Origin: Cytophagaceae bacterium
Lineage (GTDB): Bacteria > Bacteroidota > Bacteroidia > Cytophagales > UBA9547
Assembly (NCBI GenBank): GCA_027488865.1
Contig: JAIYAU010000025.1
Coordinates: forward strand, 337,682 to 401,681
Reading direction: 5' to 3'
DNA length: 64,000 nucleotides
Part shown: positions 8,368-17,182 of the stretch, in pieces
How the letters are laid out: every line of letters begins with the position of its first letter
Numbering within the stretch: position 1 is the first letter of the stretch
Notes under the pieces: model-generated
What the model was told of the DNA's origin: nothing
Seen by the model: the letters and a program-made list of their open reading frames with translations, nothing else
Database searches by the model: none
Made by a program: the position numbers and the translations under genes

Positions 8368-9263
8368 TTTTCGATTTTAGACTCAAGGTATTTATAACTG
8401 TGGCCAAAAAACTAAGCTTTACGAAGGCCGCTAACGAACTTTTTATAACCCAACCAGCTGTAACAAAACATATTAATGAATTAGAATCTCAACTGCATAG
8501 TCGATTATTTTCAAGAAACGGAAGTACGATTTCACTCACTCCAGCAGGGCTAGTACTTCTTAAACATGCAGATCAAATATTTAAACAGTACGCTGCTTTA
8601 GAAAATGACATTGCGCAATTGACCAATATAGAAAGTGGCACATTAAGAATTGGGGCAAGTACCACCCTAGCTCAGTATGTGTTACCAAGAATTTTGGCCA
8701 TCTTTAAATCCAACTATCCTGCCATACAAATCAACTTCTTGCACGGCAATAGTGAGTTTATCGAACAACAAATTATTGATGACCGTATAGATCTTGCCTT
8801 GGTAGAAGGAATTTCGCATCATCCCCAAATCAACTATGAGCCTTTTGTAAAAGATGAAATTGTGATGGTTTTACGGTCTGGTCAGCGATTGCTCAATAAA
8901 TCCGAAATTAAACCTGAACAGTTGTTAACCATTCCATTGGCCATGCGAGAACAAGGCTCTGGTACACTTGACGTTATATATGAAGCACTACATACTATAA
9001 ATATTCATCCTAAAGATTTACTGGTGGACATACAATTGGACAGTACAGAAAGCATAAAACAATATATAATGTTTACCGATTGTGGAGCATTTTTGTCTGT
9101 ACATAGTATAACCAAAGAGCTCCAAAACAAAGAACTTGCTATATTTGAAATAAAGGGAATCGATATACAAAGAACTTTCCAATTTATTGAATTACATGGC
9201 CAAAACAAACCTTTGCCAAGTCTATTTAAACGATTTTGTTTAAATCATTATAACTTTAAGTAA
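8364..9263 (+). CDS. LysR-type transcriptional regulator
   Basis: A 299-residue LTTR. The winged helix-turn-helix occupies residues 1-65, with 'SFTKAANELFITQPAVTKHI' as the recognition segment, and a linker helix follows. A periplasmic-binding-protein-like effector domain starts near 'GTLRIGASTTLAQYVLPRIL'. LysR proteins usually regulate a nearby or divergent operon in response to a small ligand. The downstream ferredoxin/reductase genes are a possible target, but no operator was identified. The gene overlaps the CCA enzyme by 4 bp. Confidence 0.9.
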   Translation: MIFDFRLKVFITVAKKLSFTKAANELFITQPAVTKHINELESQLHSRLFSRNGSTISLTPAGLVLLKHADQIFKQYAALENDIAQLTNIESGTLRIGASTTLAQYVLPRILAIFKSNYPAIQINFLHGNSEFIEQQIIDDRIDLALVEGISHHPQINYEPFVKDEIVMVLRSGQRLLNKSEIKPEQLLTIPLAMREQGSGTLDVIYEALHTINIHPKDLLVDIQLDSTESIKQYIMFTDCGAFLSVHSITKELQNKELAIFEIKGIDIQRTFQFIELHGQNKPLPSLFKRFCLNHYNFK

Positions 9264-9337
9264 TAGACGATAATATTTTTTGATTGGTTTTACAAATAAC
9301 TTAGTTGCATCTTTGTGCCATACTAATCGCAAAAGAA

Positions 9338-9685
9338 ATGGCAATTATAATAACCAATGACTGTATCAATTGTGGCGCTTGTGAGCCAGAATGCCCCAAC
9401 ACCGCAATCTATGAAAATGGCGTTACTTGGACATGGTCAAAAGGCACCAAACTAACACAAGTGGAAATGGAAGATGGAACGGTAGTAGCAGGAGATTTAC
9501 CAAACGAACCAATAAATCCAGACTATTTCTACATTGTACCGATGAAATGCACAGAATGTAAAGGTTTTCATGAAGAACCACAATGTGCCGCTGTTTGCCC
9601 AGTAGATTGTTGTGTCCCTGACCCTGATTATGTTGAATCAGAAGAAGAATTATTAGCTAAAAAGGCATGGCTTCATGCTGAATAG
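9338..9685 (+). CDS. YfhL-type 2[4Fe-4S] ferredoxin
   Basis: About 115 residues, starting at the ATG at 9338 ('MAIIITNDC'). The upstream in-frame TTG at 9305 would add a non-conserved '[11 protein letters not shown]'. The first cluster motif is '[12 protein letters not shown]'. The second is an expanded '[22 protein letters not shown]', as in YfhL-like ferredoxins. It carries low-potential electrons. It sits 38 bp before the ferredoxin reductase and near the [2Fe-2S] ferredoxin, giving a plausible NAD(P)H-flavin-ferredoxin relay. A Bacteroidota-type -7 box (CATCTTTG, 9308-9315) with TTGG about 20 bp upstream precedes it. Confidence 0.9.
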   Translation: MAIIITNDCINCGACEPECPNTAIYENGVTWTWSKGTKLTQVEMEDGTVVAGDLPNEPINPDYFYIVPMKCTECKGFHEEPQCAAVCPVDCCVPDPDYVESEEELLAKKAWLHAE

Positions 9686-9723
9686 TGTTAAAGAAGAAAA
9701 TCTACTAAAATTTTAATATCCCC

Positions 9724-10737
9724 ATGAGCGATTTAATAAAAACAGATATTTGTGTAATTGGTGCTGGCCCTGTTGGGCTATTCAGCGTTTTTGAAGCTGG
9801 TTTATTAAAAATGCGATGTCACCTGATTGACGCCCTTCCACAAGTTGGGGGTCAACTATCAGAAATATACCCACAAAAACCGATTTATGATATTCCGGGG
9901 TATCCTACGATTAAAGCTCAAGAACTAGTAGACAATTTGATGCTTCAAATTGAGCCTTTTAAACCAACCTTCACCCTAGGAGAAAGGGTGGAAACAATCC
10001 AAAGAATCGAAGACAACTCCTTTATTATCAGTACAAACGAAAATACCCAAGTACATGCAAAGGTGCTGGTGATAGCTGGGGGGTTAGGATGTTTTGAACC
10101 TCGTAAACCAGAGATTAAATCCTTAGAACAATTTGAGGGAAAAGGTGTAGCCTACATGGTTCGCGACCCAGAAAAATTCAGAGATAAAGATATTGTGATT
10201 GCAGGAGGTGGTGATTCTGCCTTAGATTGGACTATTTATTTATCTAAAATTGCTAAAAGTACCACCTTAATTCACAGAAACGAGACTTTTAGAGGTGCGC
10301 CTGATTCTACCGAAAAAGTGTTTGAATTGGCCTCTGAAAACAAAATTAAACTACTATTACAATCAAATGTAACTACATTAGCTGGCAATGGTCACTTGAA
10401 AGAGCTTCAGGTACAAGCAAAAGACCAAAGCCTTACGACCTTAAAAGTAGATTATTTTATCCCTTTGTTTGGCTTAAGTCCAAAGCTTGGCCCTATTGCG
10501 AATTGGGGATTAAATATTAATAAATCTGCTATAGAAGTAGATACTTTTGATTACCAAACCAATGTAGAAGGAATTTATGCCATTGGCGATATTAATACTT
10601 ATCCTGGCAAATTAAAGTTGATTCTTACTGGCTTCCACGAGGCGGCCATGATGTGCCAAAGTGCGTTTAAATTTGTGTATCCTGATCAACACCTTAGTTT
10701 TAAATACACCACTGTAAACGGAATAAATACTTTTTAA
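9724..10737 (+). CDS. Ferredoxin-NAD(P)+ reductase, thioredoxin-reductase-like
   Basis: A 337-residue flavoprotein of the TrxR-like FNR class. The FAD site 'GAGPVGLFSVFEAGL' is near residues 12-26 and is followed by 'QVGGQLSEIYPQKPIYDIPG'. The NAD(P)H site is 'GGGDSALDW', and a C-terminal 'YAIGDINTYPGK' closes the FAD domain. The CxxC of true thioredoxin reductase is absent, which points to ferredoxin as the partner. A [4Fe-4S] ferredoxin lies directly upstream and a [2Fe-2S] ferredoxin 23 bp downstream, consistent with one electron-transfer operon. Confidence 0.92.
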   Translation: MSDLIKTDICVIGAGPVGLFSVFEAGLLKMRCHLIDALPQVGGQLSEIYPQKPIYDIPGYPTIKAQELVDNLMLQIEPFKPTFTLGERVETIQRIEDNSFIISTNENTQVHAKVLVIAGGLGCFEPRKPEIKSLEQFEGKGVAYMVRDPEKFRDKDIVIAGGGDSALDWTIYLSKIAKSTTLIHRNETFRGAPDSTEKVFELASENKIKLLLQSNVTTLAGNGHLKELQVQAKDQSLTTLKVDYFIPLFGLSPKLGPIANWGLNINKSAIEVDTFDYQTNVEGIYAIGDINTYPGKLKLILTGFHEAAMMCQSAFKFVYPDQHLSFKYTTVNGINTF

Positions 10738-10760
10738 AATAAAAATAGACACGATACGCT

Positions 10761-11081
10761 ATGATTACATTTATTATTGAAGATAGAGATGGCTCGCAAA
10801 ATACGCTGGAAATACCAGAGGGTATAAATCTGAGCTTGATGGAGGTACTTAAAGCCTCTGATTATAATATTTTGGCCACATGTGGCGGCATGGCTCTTTG
10901 CGCGACTTGTCATGTGCAAGTGATTGCTGGCGGCGAAAATCTTCCGTCAGTTAGCGATGCTGAATTAGATATTTTGGACACCTTACCTTCGGCTAGCCAT
11001 CAAAGTCGATTAGCCTGCCAGCTAAAAGTAGATAATAATTTGGCTCATACCACCTTTAAAATATGTGGAGAAGACGCTTAA
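10761..11081 (+). CDS. [2Fe-2S] adrenodoxin-type ferredoxin
   Basis: A 106-residue plant/adrenodoxin-fold ferredoxin. The cluster ligands are in 'CGGMALCATCHV' (C-x5-C-x2-C, near residues 40-51) plus the distal Cys in 'SRLACQL'. The segment 'SVSDAELDILD' between them is typical of the adrenodoxin group. It is the last gene of the apparent ferredoxin/reductase operon, 23 bp after the reductase, and is the likely electron acceptor. Confidence 0.92.
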   Translation: MITFIIEDRDGSQNTLEIPEGINLSLMEVLKASDYNILATCGGMALCATCHVQVIAGGENLPSVSDAELDILDTLPSASHQSRLACQLKVDNNLAHTTFKICGEDA

Positions 11082-11249
11082 ATTGAGATTTTGTGTAAAT
11101 ATTGCCTATAACTTAGCTCAATAAATTTAATTTTATGTGGAAATAAAATTTAAAACCATTTTTTGTATTATTATCTAAATAGCAGGGTTAAATTTGAGCT
11201 ACTTTGATTATAATAAGCTAGTTTTGAGGTTTAAAATCAATTATTCAAA

Positions 11250-11636
11250 TTGAACCCAACTTTACTTTTTCGCATTAGGACAATTACTTTTTACAAACGG
11301 GGTGTCTTTATTGTGATTTTTAAAGAAAATTTAAAAACGCGTTACGCCGCCATGGCGCTGCTTCCCCCTTTTATCATAGTATGGAAGCAGAAAAGTTTAA
11401 CAGATCACGAAATGTACAACCATGAGGCCATTCATCATCGGCAAATGCTAGAGATGTTGATTATACCCTTTTTATGTTGGTACGGGTGTGAATATATTCT
11501 TGGCCGAATAAAAGGGTTAAATCATCACAGTGCTTATAGAAACATTAGTTTTGAAAGAGAGGCGTACGCAAATGAGAAAGAACCGAATTATCTTGCAAAA
11601 CGTAAATGGTTGAGTTTTACAAGATTTTTACAATAA
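11250..11636 (+). CDS. Small HExxH protein, possible zinc metallopeptidase
   Basis: A 128-residue protein with a zincin-like motif 'HEAIH' (58-62) followed about 45 residues later by 'EREAYANE'. That spacing is compatible with a gluzincin third ligand. The segment between them is hydrophobic and may lie in or at the membrane. The start at TTG 11250 is uncertain. No family name is offered. It stands alone, about 170 bp after the ferredoxin gene and 230 bp before the outer-membrane protein. Confidence 0.6.
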   Translation: MNPTLLFRIRTITFYKRGVFIVIFKENLKTRYAAMALLPPFIIVWKQKSLTDHEMYNHEAIHHRQMLEMLIIPFLCWYGCEYILGRIKGLNHHSAYRNISFEREAYANEKEPNYLAKRKWLSFTRFLQ

Positions 11637-11836
11637 AAAGGGCTCAAATTAAGGCTTGAAAAATTAATTCGCATTTATCTTGTAAGTTGGCCTTTTTTAA
11701 AATCCCCATTCCTTAATTTTATTCACCAATGCTATACTTCCAAAATGGCAAAATCGTCCATTCAGATTGTCGTTGTTGATAATTTGTTTTCTTGTCCATT
11801 TATCCAAAAAAAATATCAGATTATTCTTAAAATAAT

Positions 11837-11844
11837 TAAATTTG
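11837..11844 (+). promoter_or_regulatory. Candidate Bacteroidota -7 box
   Basis: TAAATTTG exactly fits the phylum consensus TAnnTTTG, 22 bp before the ATG at 11867. No clear TTG-type -33 element is seen at the usual distance, so support is partial. Confidence 0.4.
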
Positions 11845-11866
11845 TACTTGAATTAAATCGTGTCTA

Positions 11867-12817
11867 ATGTATAATAAATTCTTAGGTGGCCTTTTGTTGT
11901 CGCTCATTTTTGTAGGAACTGCAGTAGCTCAGAAAAAAAATGACTCTGAATATTCTGGTTTTTTTGACACCTACTATTTTAAAGGCCCTTGGAATTTTAC
12001 GGCTGGTGGTGGTATAGCGCAATACAACGGAGATATTAAGAATTCCAAAATAGGCAATACTTTTGGCTTAGGTGCTAGTTATAAATTTTGGCCAAGAACT
12101 TATTTTGGTGGACAACTAAATATGATCAGCTTTTCAGCAACGGACAGCGACAAAACACGCAATATAAGTTTTAGTACTAAGCTAACGGAAATTTACGGTT
12201 TCGTAAGATTCAATATTCTGGATAAAAAAATGTTGAAAAACCGTGATATGTTTCAAAAAGAACTGCGTGTGAGGCCTTACATACAAGTAGGTGTGGGTGT
12301 GAATAGATTTAAAGCGGTATCAGATACAGATAACCCAGACTGGAAAGCACCTAATAGAACAGAAAATGTAAGTTATCCCAAAATTGGATTCGCTGTACCT
12401 GTTGGTGGTGGGGTAGCGGTTTTTGTAACACATCGTGTAAGTGTTTTGGGCGAATTTAACCTTAGACTTCCTTTAAATGATTACCTAGACGATGTAAGCG
12501 CTCGTGGCAAAGACAAAAAAGATTCATATTTTACAGCTGAGATAAAAATACAATATTCTCCATTTGCTCCAAAAATGAAGAAAAAAATGAAATTTAACAG
12601 CAACCCAGAACCTGGGCCACCTGCACCGCCGAGACCTCCTAAGGTAGAAACTCCAGCAAACGAGACGCCTCCACCTGCGGCTGAGCCAGATCCTTACGCA
12701 CCTACTGAGCCAAAACCTGAAGAAAAACAAGAGGATATTTGGGGCACGCCAGAAGAAAAACCTAAAGAAGCCCCTAAACCTGACCCAAATAAAAAGGCAG
12801 ATGACCCATGGTATTAA
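11867..12817 (+). CDS. Outer-membrane beta-barrel protein with Pro/Glu-rich tail (DUF6089-like)
   Basis: A 316-residue exported protein: signal peptide at 1-21 (...GTAVAQ), then a barrel-like region to about residue 240. The opening 'FTAGGGIAQYNGDI...GLGASYKF' is like DUF6089 and related porin-family proteins of Bacteroidota. The last ~75 residues are a low-complexity tail of Pro, Glu, Lys and Ala ending in 'DDPWY'. This could be a periplasmic extension that contacts peptidoglycan or a partner; that is inference. The methyltransferase gene starts 4 bp after the stop, so the two are probably co-transcribed. Confidence 0.75.
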   Translation: MYNKFLGGLLLSLIFVGTAVAQKKNDSEYSGFFDTYYFKGPWNFTAGGGIAQYNGDIKNSKIGNTFGLGASYKFWPRTYFGGQLNMISFSATDSDKTRNISFSTKLTEIYGFVRFNILDKKMLKNRDMFQKELRVRPYIQVGVGVNRFKAVSDTDNPDWKAPNRTENVSYPKIGFAVPVGGGVAVFVTHRVSVLGEFNLRLPLNDYLDDVSARGKDKKDSYFTAEIKIQYSPFAPKMKKKMKFNSNPEPGPPAPPRPPKVETPANETPPPAAEPDPYAPTEPKPEEKQEDIWGTPEEKPKEAPKPDPNKKADDPWY

Positions 12818-12820
12818 TAA

Positions 12821-13540
12821 ATGGGTAATAACTGGTTTCATTTTAAGCAGTTTACTGTTTTACAAGACAATACAAGCTTCAGGGTAACTACTGAAGCTTG
12901 TCTTTTTGGGGCTTTAATTGAAACTGAAAATCACCATAACATTTTGGATATTGGTACAGGAACTGGCCTCTTAACGCTGATGTTGGCACAGAAAACTCCT
13001 GATGCGCAATTATATGGCGTTGAAATTGACCCCAACTCAGCCAACTTAGCTTCTATAAATTTTGAAAATTCGCCTTGGAAAGAAAGGTTGGTTGTAGTAA
13101 ACCAAGATATAGCTACGTATTCTCAGGAACATCTGGAACAATACGATCTTGTAATATCCAATCCTCCATTTTATGCCAATTCGCTTAAATCTAACAAGGA
13201 AGATAGAAATCGTGCGATGCACAACGCCTCGCTTTCTCATGAACAATTGTCCAACTCCATTGATCAGCTTTTAACAGAAAATGGCAAAGCTTGGGTTTTG
13301 CTACCACCTCAAGAAGCAATTAATTTCAAAGGTTGGTTGAATTCAAAAAACTTGTTTGTTTTACAAACTTTAAAAATATTCAATTTCAAAGACAAACCAA
13401 TTTTTAGAGAAATAGTGGTTTTGAGCAAAAAACAACCTTTGGAAGTTTTGATAAAAGAAATAATTATTTACAAGAACCAAAAAGAATATTCGGAGGAGTT
13501 TATTCAATTATTAAGGCCTTATTATGCGTCATTAGCATAA
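12821..13540 (+). CDS. trmN6: tRNA1(Val) (adenine(37)-N6)-methyltransferase
   Basis: A 239-residue class I SAM methyltransferase of the YfiC/TrmN6 family. The N-terminal 'FHFKQFTVLQD' is characteristic. The SAM site is 'ILDIGTGTGLLTLML' and the catalytic 'NPPFY' is the adenine-N6 methylation motif. The family modifies A37 of tRNA-Val, the base next to the anticodon. It lies 4 bp after the barrel protein gene and converges on kmo, with an 18-bp gap. Confidence 0.88.
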   Translation: MGNNWFHFKQFTVLQDNTSFRVTTEACLFGALIETENHHNILDIGTGTGLLTLMLAQKTPDAQLYGVEIDPNSANLASINFENSPWKERLVVVNQDIATYSQEHLEQYDLVISNPPFYANSLKSNKEDRNRAMHNASLSHEQLSNSIDQLLTENGKAWVLLPPQEAINFKGWLNSKNLFVLQTLKIFNFKDKPIFREIVVLSKKQPLEVLIKEIIIYKNQKEYSEEFIQLLRPYYASLA

Positions 13541-13557
13541 AATTTAAAAAAAACGAA

Positions 13558-14889
13558 CTACTTATTATCCAAATATTCCTTAAAATCCATCTCTTGCCAA
13601 TTTTCTTCAATTCCAGGAATATTTAAAATTTTCTCCATGATGGCATCCTCTTTCAATCCCTTGTGTAATGCTTGACTGTAGCTAATATGTGGCGAAAAAG
13701 TTACCATTGTGTAAAGTGGTATCCATTGGTCGGGATATAATGTATTCATTCTCCCTTCTATCTTTTTGCGCAACTGAAACCGCTTATTGGCTACCAATTC
13801 ACTCATTTCTACAAAATTTCTTCTTGCTAACTCTGCAATGGCGTCTGCATTGGGCTTCCTTGATTTCTGAAAATTTTCTAGAATATCCTCCCAGCTGTTG
13901 TAGTTATCCATCATGTCATTTAAAATCCTACAATCTTCAAATCCAGCGTTCATCCCTTGGCCATAAAAAGGAACAATGGAATGGGCTGCATCACCTATTA
14001 AAAATGCGCGGTTATGTACCCATGGATAACAACTTATATTGACCAAAGAAGAAACTGGGTTATGTTCAAACTCTTCCAGCAACTGTGGCATTAATTCAAA
14101 TGCATCTAAAAAATTATCTTTAAAGAATTGGATGATATTTTCAGTACTGTGAAGATTTGCAAATGACACTGTGCCTTCATAGGGTAAAAACAAAGTACAC
14201 GTAAAACTACCGTCCAAATTGGGTAAGGCTATTAACATAAATTGACCTCTGGGCCAAATGTGCAATGCATTTGGTTCTAATTGATACTCCCCATTTTTTG
14301 CAGGAATGGTCAATTCTTTGTACCCGTGTGGTAAATACCATTGGTGATAGTCAAAACGATCTGTTTTTTGCATGGCACTTCTAAGCACAGAGAACGCCCC
14401 ATCTGCACCCAATACCAGATCTGGATTGATGGTAGAATTGCGATTGGTGGTAGAATTAACAAAGGACAACTCATTTGTATGGAGATCTATATGCTCACAC
14501 TTTTCATTAAAATGAAATTTTACTAAATCATTTGAATCTGCTAAAGTGATAAGTTCTGTATTGAGTAACCCACGTGATACCGAATAAATTGCTTGTCCTT
14601 CAAGCCCATATTTTTGTAATTGGGTTTGCCCATCTTGATAATGCACCATTCGTCCATACATGGGTATGGATATTTTTTTAATGTTTTCGGCAATTCCTAC
14701 TTGTTCTAATGCCAACCATCCCCTATCGCTCAAAGCTAAGTTGATAGACCTGCCTCCGTAAGAGTTGGTAATTCGAAAATCTGGTCTTTTTTCAAATACA
14801 TCAACCTTAAACCCCCTCTTGGCAAAATATATACTCGCCAAGGCCCCAACTAGCCCCGCTCCTAGTATACTTATATTTTTATTCTCCAT
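13558..14889 (-). CDS. kmo: Kynurenine 3-monooxygenase
   Basis: A 443-residue flavoprotein hydroxylase that converts L-kynurenine to 3-hydroxykynurenine with NADPH and O2, in tryptophan catabolism and the kynurenine route to quinolinate/NAD. The FAD dinucleotide motif 'GAGLVGALAS' is at the N-terminus. 'GGRSINLALSDRG' is specific for KMO, and 'IGDAAHSIVPFYGQGMNAGFED' contains the DG/GD motif of group A monooxygenases. The length matches the family. No other kynurenine gene is adjacent. Confidence 0.94.
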   Translation of the reverse strand: MENKNISILGAGLVGALASIYFAKRGFKVDVFEKRPDFRITNSYGGRSINLALSDRGWLALEQVGIAENIKKISIPMYGRMVHYQDGQTQLQKYGLEGQAIYSVSRGLLNTELITLADSNDLVKFHFNEKCEHIDLHTNELSFVNSTTNRNSTINPDLVLGADGAFSVLRSAMQKTDRFDYHQWYLPHGYKELTIPAKNGEYQLEPNALHIWPRGQFMLIALPNLDGSFTCTLFLPYEGTVSFANLHSTENIIQFFKDNFLDAFELMPQLLEEFEHNPVSSLVNISCYPWVHNRAFLIGDAAHSIVPFYGQGMNAGFEDCRILNDMMDNYNSWEDILENFQKSRKPNADAIAELARRNFVEMSELVANKRFQLRKKIEGRMNTLYPDQWIPLYTMVTFSPHISYSQALHKGLKEDAIMEKILNIPGIEENWQEMDFKEYLDNK

Positions 14890-14962
14890 TGTGAATCTTA
14901 TTTGTTAGTTATAAGTTGTATGTTATGAATTGAAAATTGATAATTGATAACCTTTCGTAAAG

Positions 14963-15763
14963 ATGAATAAAATCATTTTTGTTTTTGCATCTATAGTTCT
15001 CATAAATAAAATAAGTTTAGCTCAATCAAATAAAGTACAAACAAATAATATAATCAAAATGAAAGTAGAAATTTGGAGTGATGTCATGTGTCCTTTTTGT
15101 TACATTGGAAAAAGAAAATTTGAGCAAGCGTTAACACAGTTTAGCCATAAAGATAAAATAGAAGTGGAATGGAAAAGTTTTGAGCTGGACCCTACCCTTA
15201 AAACTGATCCTAATACAAGCATATACCAATATTTATCTAAAAGAAAAGGTTGGTCATTAGATCAAACAAAACAAATTAGTCAACAAGTGGTGGATATGGC
15301 CAAACAAGTTGGTCTTACCTATCATATGGATAAGGCAGTGGTTGCCAATTCATTTGACGCCCATCGCATCTCGCATTTGGCCAAAAGTAAAGGACTTCAA
15401 GACCAAATGGAAGAAAGACTTTTTAGTGCTTACTTTACAGAAGGCAAAAACACGGGTGACCAAGCCACTTTAACACAACTTGGTGTAGAAATTGGCTTAA
15501 ACGAAGCGGACATTAAAGCGATGTTTTCGAGTGATTTATATACAAACGAAGTAAAACAGGACGAAATAAAAGCCCAACAAGTTGGCGCAAGAGGTGTACC
15601 ATTTTTTGTGTTGGACAATAAGTACGCTATCTCTGGTGCACAAGAACCACAAACGTTTTTAAATGCGCTTACCAAGGCATATCAAGAATGGCTCAAAGAA
15701 AATCCAGCAGCTATAACTTCCATAGCTGAAGGAGCGGTTTGTACCCCAGAAGGATGTGATTAA
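14963..15763 (+). CDS. Exported DsbA/FrnE-like thiol oxidoreductase
   Basis: 266 residues. From Met33 ('MKVEIWSDVMCPFCYIGK') the protein is a standard FrnE-family DsbA-like oxidoreductase with a CPFC active site at 43-46 and a cis-Pro loop near 'GARGVPFFVL'. Upstream of Met33 there is a credible signal peptide (1-20, ...KISLAQ), so this copy seems to be exported; most FrnE proteins are cytoplasmic. The C-terminus ends 'CTPEGCD', an extra Cys pair also known in FrnE. A start at 15059 would give the cytoplasmic form. The gene is divergent from kmo. Confidence 0.85.
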   Translation: MNKIIFVFASIVLINKISLAQSNKVQTNNIIKMKVEIWSDVMCPFCYIGKRKFEQALTQFSHKDKIEVEWKSFELDPTLKTDPNTSIYQYLSKRKGWSLDQTKQISQQVVDMAKQVGLTYHMDKAVVANSFDAHRISHLAKSKGLQDQMEERLFSAYFTEGKNTGDQATLTQLGVEIGLNEADIKAMFSSDLYTNEVKQDEIKAQQVGARGVPFFVLDNKYAISGAQEPQTFLNALTKAYQEWLKENPAAITSIAEGAVCTPEGCD

Positions 15764-15963
15764 AAATCTGAAACAAATTTGCCTCCAGATAAATCTGGAG
15801 ACAATTCAAATCTGGAGACAATTCAAATCTGAAACAAATTTCCCTCCAGATAAATCTGGAGGCAATTCAAATCTGGAGGCAATTCAAATCTGGAGACAAT
15901 TTACCATTCACAATTTACAATTCACCATTCACTATTTACAATTCACTATTCACTATTCACACA
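15764..15963. repeat. Tandem 61-bp hairpin repeat and TTCAC-rich low-complexity tract
   Basis: Immediately after the FrnE stop there are two 61-bp units. Each holds a perfect hairpin, CTCCAGAT-AA-ATCTGGAG, at 15783-15800 and 15844-15861, plus extra copies of the TCTGGAG arm. A run of ACAATTCAC/ACTATTCAC units follows at about 15901-15962. The hairpins could stop transcription, but no T-run follows, so copy number may be what varies. Confidence 0.8.
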
Positions 15964-16082
15964 ATCAACTCACCTTATTTAGAAATTTACAATTGATTGT
16001 AACATTTACCTAAAGATTACCATTTTTTGACGTTAATTTGTACTTTGATTTGTTCCTTGAACAAATTTTTGGTTCTCCATTT

Positions 16083-17024
16083 ATGCAGGTACATTACGAT
16101 CTAGCTTCTTTTGAAGCAAATTTTTCTTGTGTGAGTACAGTAGGGATGTTTGATGGAGTACACTTAGGGCATCAAAAAATTCTATTTCAAGTAAAAGAAC
16201 TCGCCTCTCAATTGGGTTTGCCAAGTGTTGTTTTTACGTTTCATCCCCATCCGAAATATGTTTTAAATCCTGAGAAATCACAAGGCGATGAACTAAAAAT
16301 GCTAACCTCTCTCGAAGAAAAAATAAAACAACTTTCTTTACTTGGGCTCGATCATCTTTGTATTATCCCCTTTACGGAGGAATTTTCTCAATGGAGCTCA
16401 GCAGATTTTATCCAAAAAATAATAATTGACCAAGTTCATACAAAAAAACTGGTGATAGGCTACGACCACCGCTTTGGAAAAAATCGAGAAGGAAGTTTTG
16501 AATATTTAAAATCTAATGAAAAAACTTTGGGGCTCGAGGTGGTAGAAATTTCAAGACATGATATAGACGAAGCCACGGTGAGTTCTTCTAGAATTAGAAA
16601 TTGTATCGCTAAAGGAGATTTAGAACAGTCCAAAAAGTTATTGGGAAGATATTATACCGTTACGGGCAAGGTAGTAAAGGGGAAACAACTTGGCCGTACC
16701 ATAGGTTACCCTACGGCCAACATTGAAATTGACGATAAAAATAAGCTTATCCCTTTGGATGGAGTTTATGCTGTAAGAGTTTCGATTGGGGATACCCTAA
16801 AAACTGGCATGCTCAATATTGGCAACAATCCAACCGTGCCAAATAAAGGACGCAGCATAGAAGTAAATATTTTTGAATTTGACCAAGATATTTACGACAT
16901 AACCATTTCTATTGAGTTTGTAAAATACCTTAGGCCCGAACTTAAATTTGAAAGTTTAGACCAATTAAAATCTCAGTTAGCCCAAGATAAAATTGCCACG
17001 CTAGCAGTAGAACCTATCCTTTAA
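16083..17024 (+). CDS. ribF: Bifunctional riboflavin kinase / FMN adenylyltransferase
   Basis: About 313 residues from ATG 16083 ('MQVHYDLASF'). The upstream in-frame TTG at 16038 would add 15 non-conserved residues, so the ATG was preferred. The N-terminal FAD synthetase domain shows 'GMFDGVHLGHQKIL' and the 'SSSRIRN' signature. The C-terminal riboflavin kinase domain shows 'GRTIGYPTANIE' and 'GVYAVRV'. The enzyme makes FMN and then FAD from riboflavin in the cytoplasm. No FMN riboswitch is visible upstream. Confidence 0.93.
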   Translation: MQVHYDLASFEANFSCVSTVGMFDGVHLGHQKILFQVKELASQLGLPSVVFTFHPHPKYVLNPEKSQGDELKMLTSLEEKIKQLSLLGLDHLCIIPFTEEFSQWSSADFIQKIIIDQVHTKKLVIGYDHRFGKNREGSFEYLKSNEKTLGLEVVEISRHDIDEATVSSSRIRNCIAKGDLEQSKKLLGRYYTVTGKVVKGKQLGRTIGYPTANIEIDDKNKLIPLDGVYAVRVSIGDTLKTGMLNIGNNPTVPNKGRSIEVNIFEFDQDIYDITISIEFVKYLRPELKFESLDQLKSQLAQDKIATLAVEPIL

Positions 17025-17035
17025 AAGAATTACAG

Positions 17036-17134
17036 CGTTAAAATAATTTAGTTTTGCAATTTCTAACCAGTGGTGACTATATTGTATATTTGTAGAGTAA
17101 ACGCAGGTTTTGATTGATAAATGGAATAGTTAAG
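17036..17134 (+). repeat. Dispersed repeat, 3'-end copy (copy 1 of 4)
   Basis: It resembles the distal part of the repeat at 25334-25603: TTGCAA, then 28 bp, then TATATTTG/TATATTGG, then AAACGCAGGTTT-like and GATAAATGGAAT-like blocks. This copy lacks the GCCCGTAAA hairpin. It forms the leader of the Fic gene, and TATATTTG (17085-17092) fits the phylum's -7 consensus. Confidence 0.6.
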
Positions 17135-17182
17135 TGAGTGCGAATCTTGTTTGAGATTTAAAAAACAAACCCAATAAAGACA

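Noticed and set aside
12524..12841. A 105-residue minus-strand frame
   Set aside because: Antisense of the Pro/Glu-rich tail of the barrel gene; the Arg/Trp-rich product is an artefact of that composition.
15756..16013. An 85-residue reading frame after FrnE
   Set aside because: It is the translation of the tandem hairpin and TTCAC repeats and overlaps the end of the FrnE gene.
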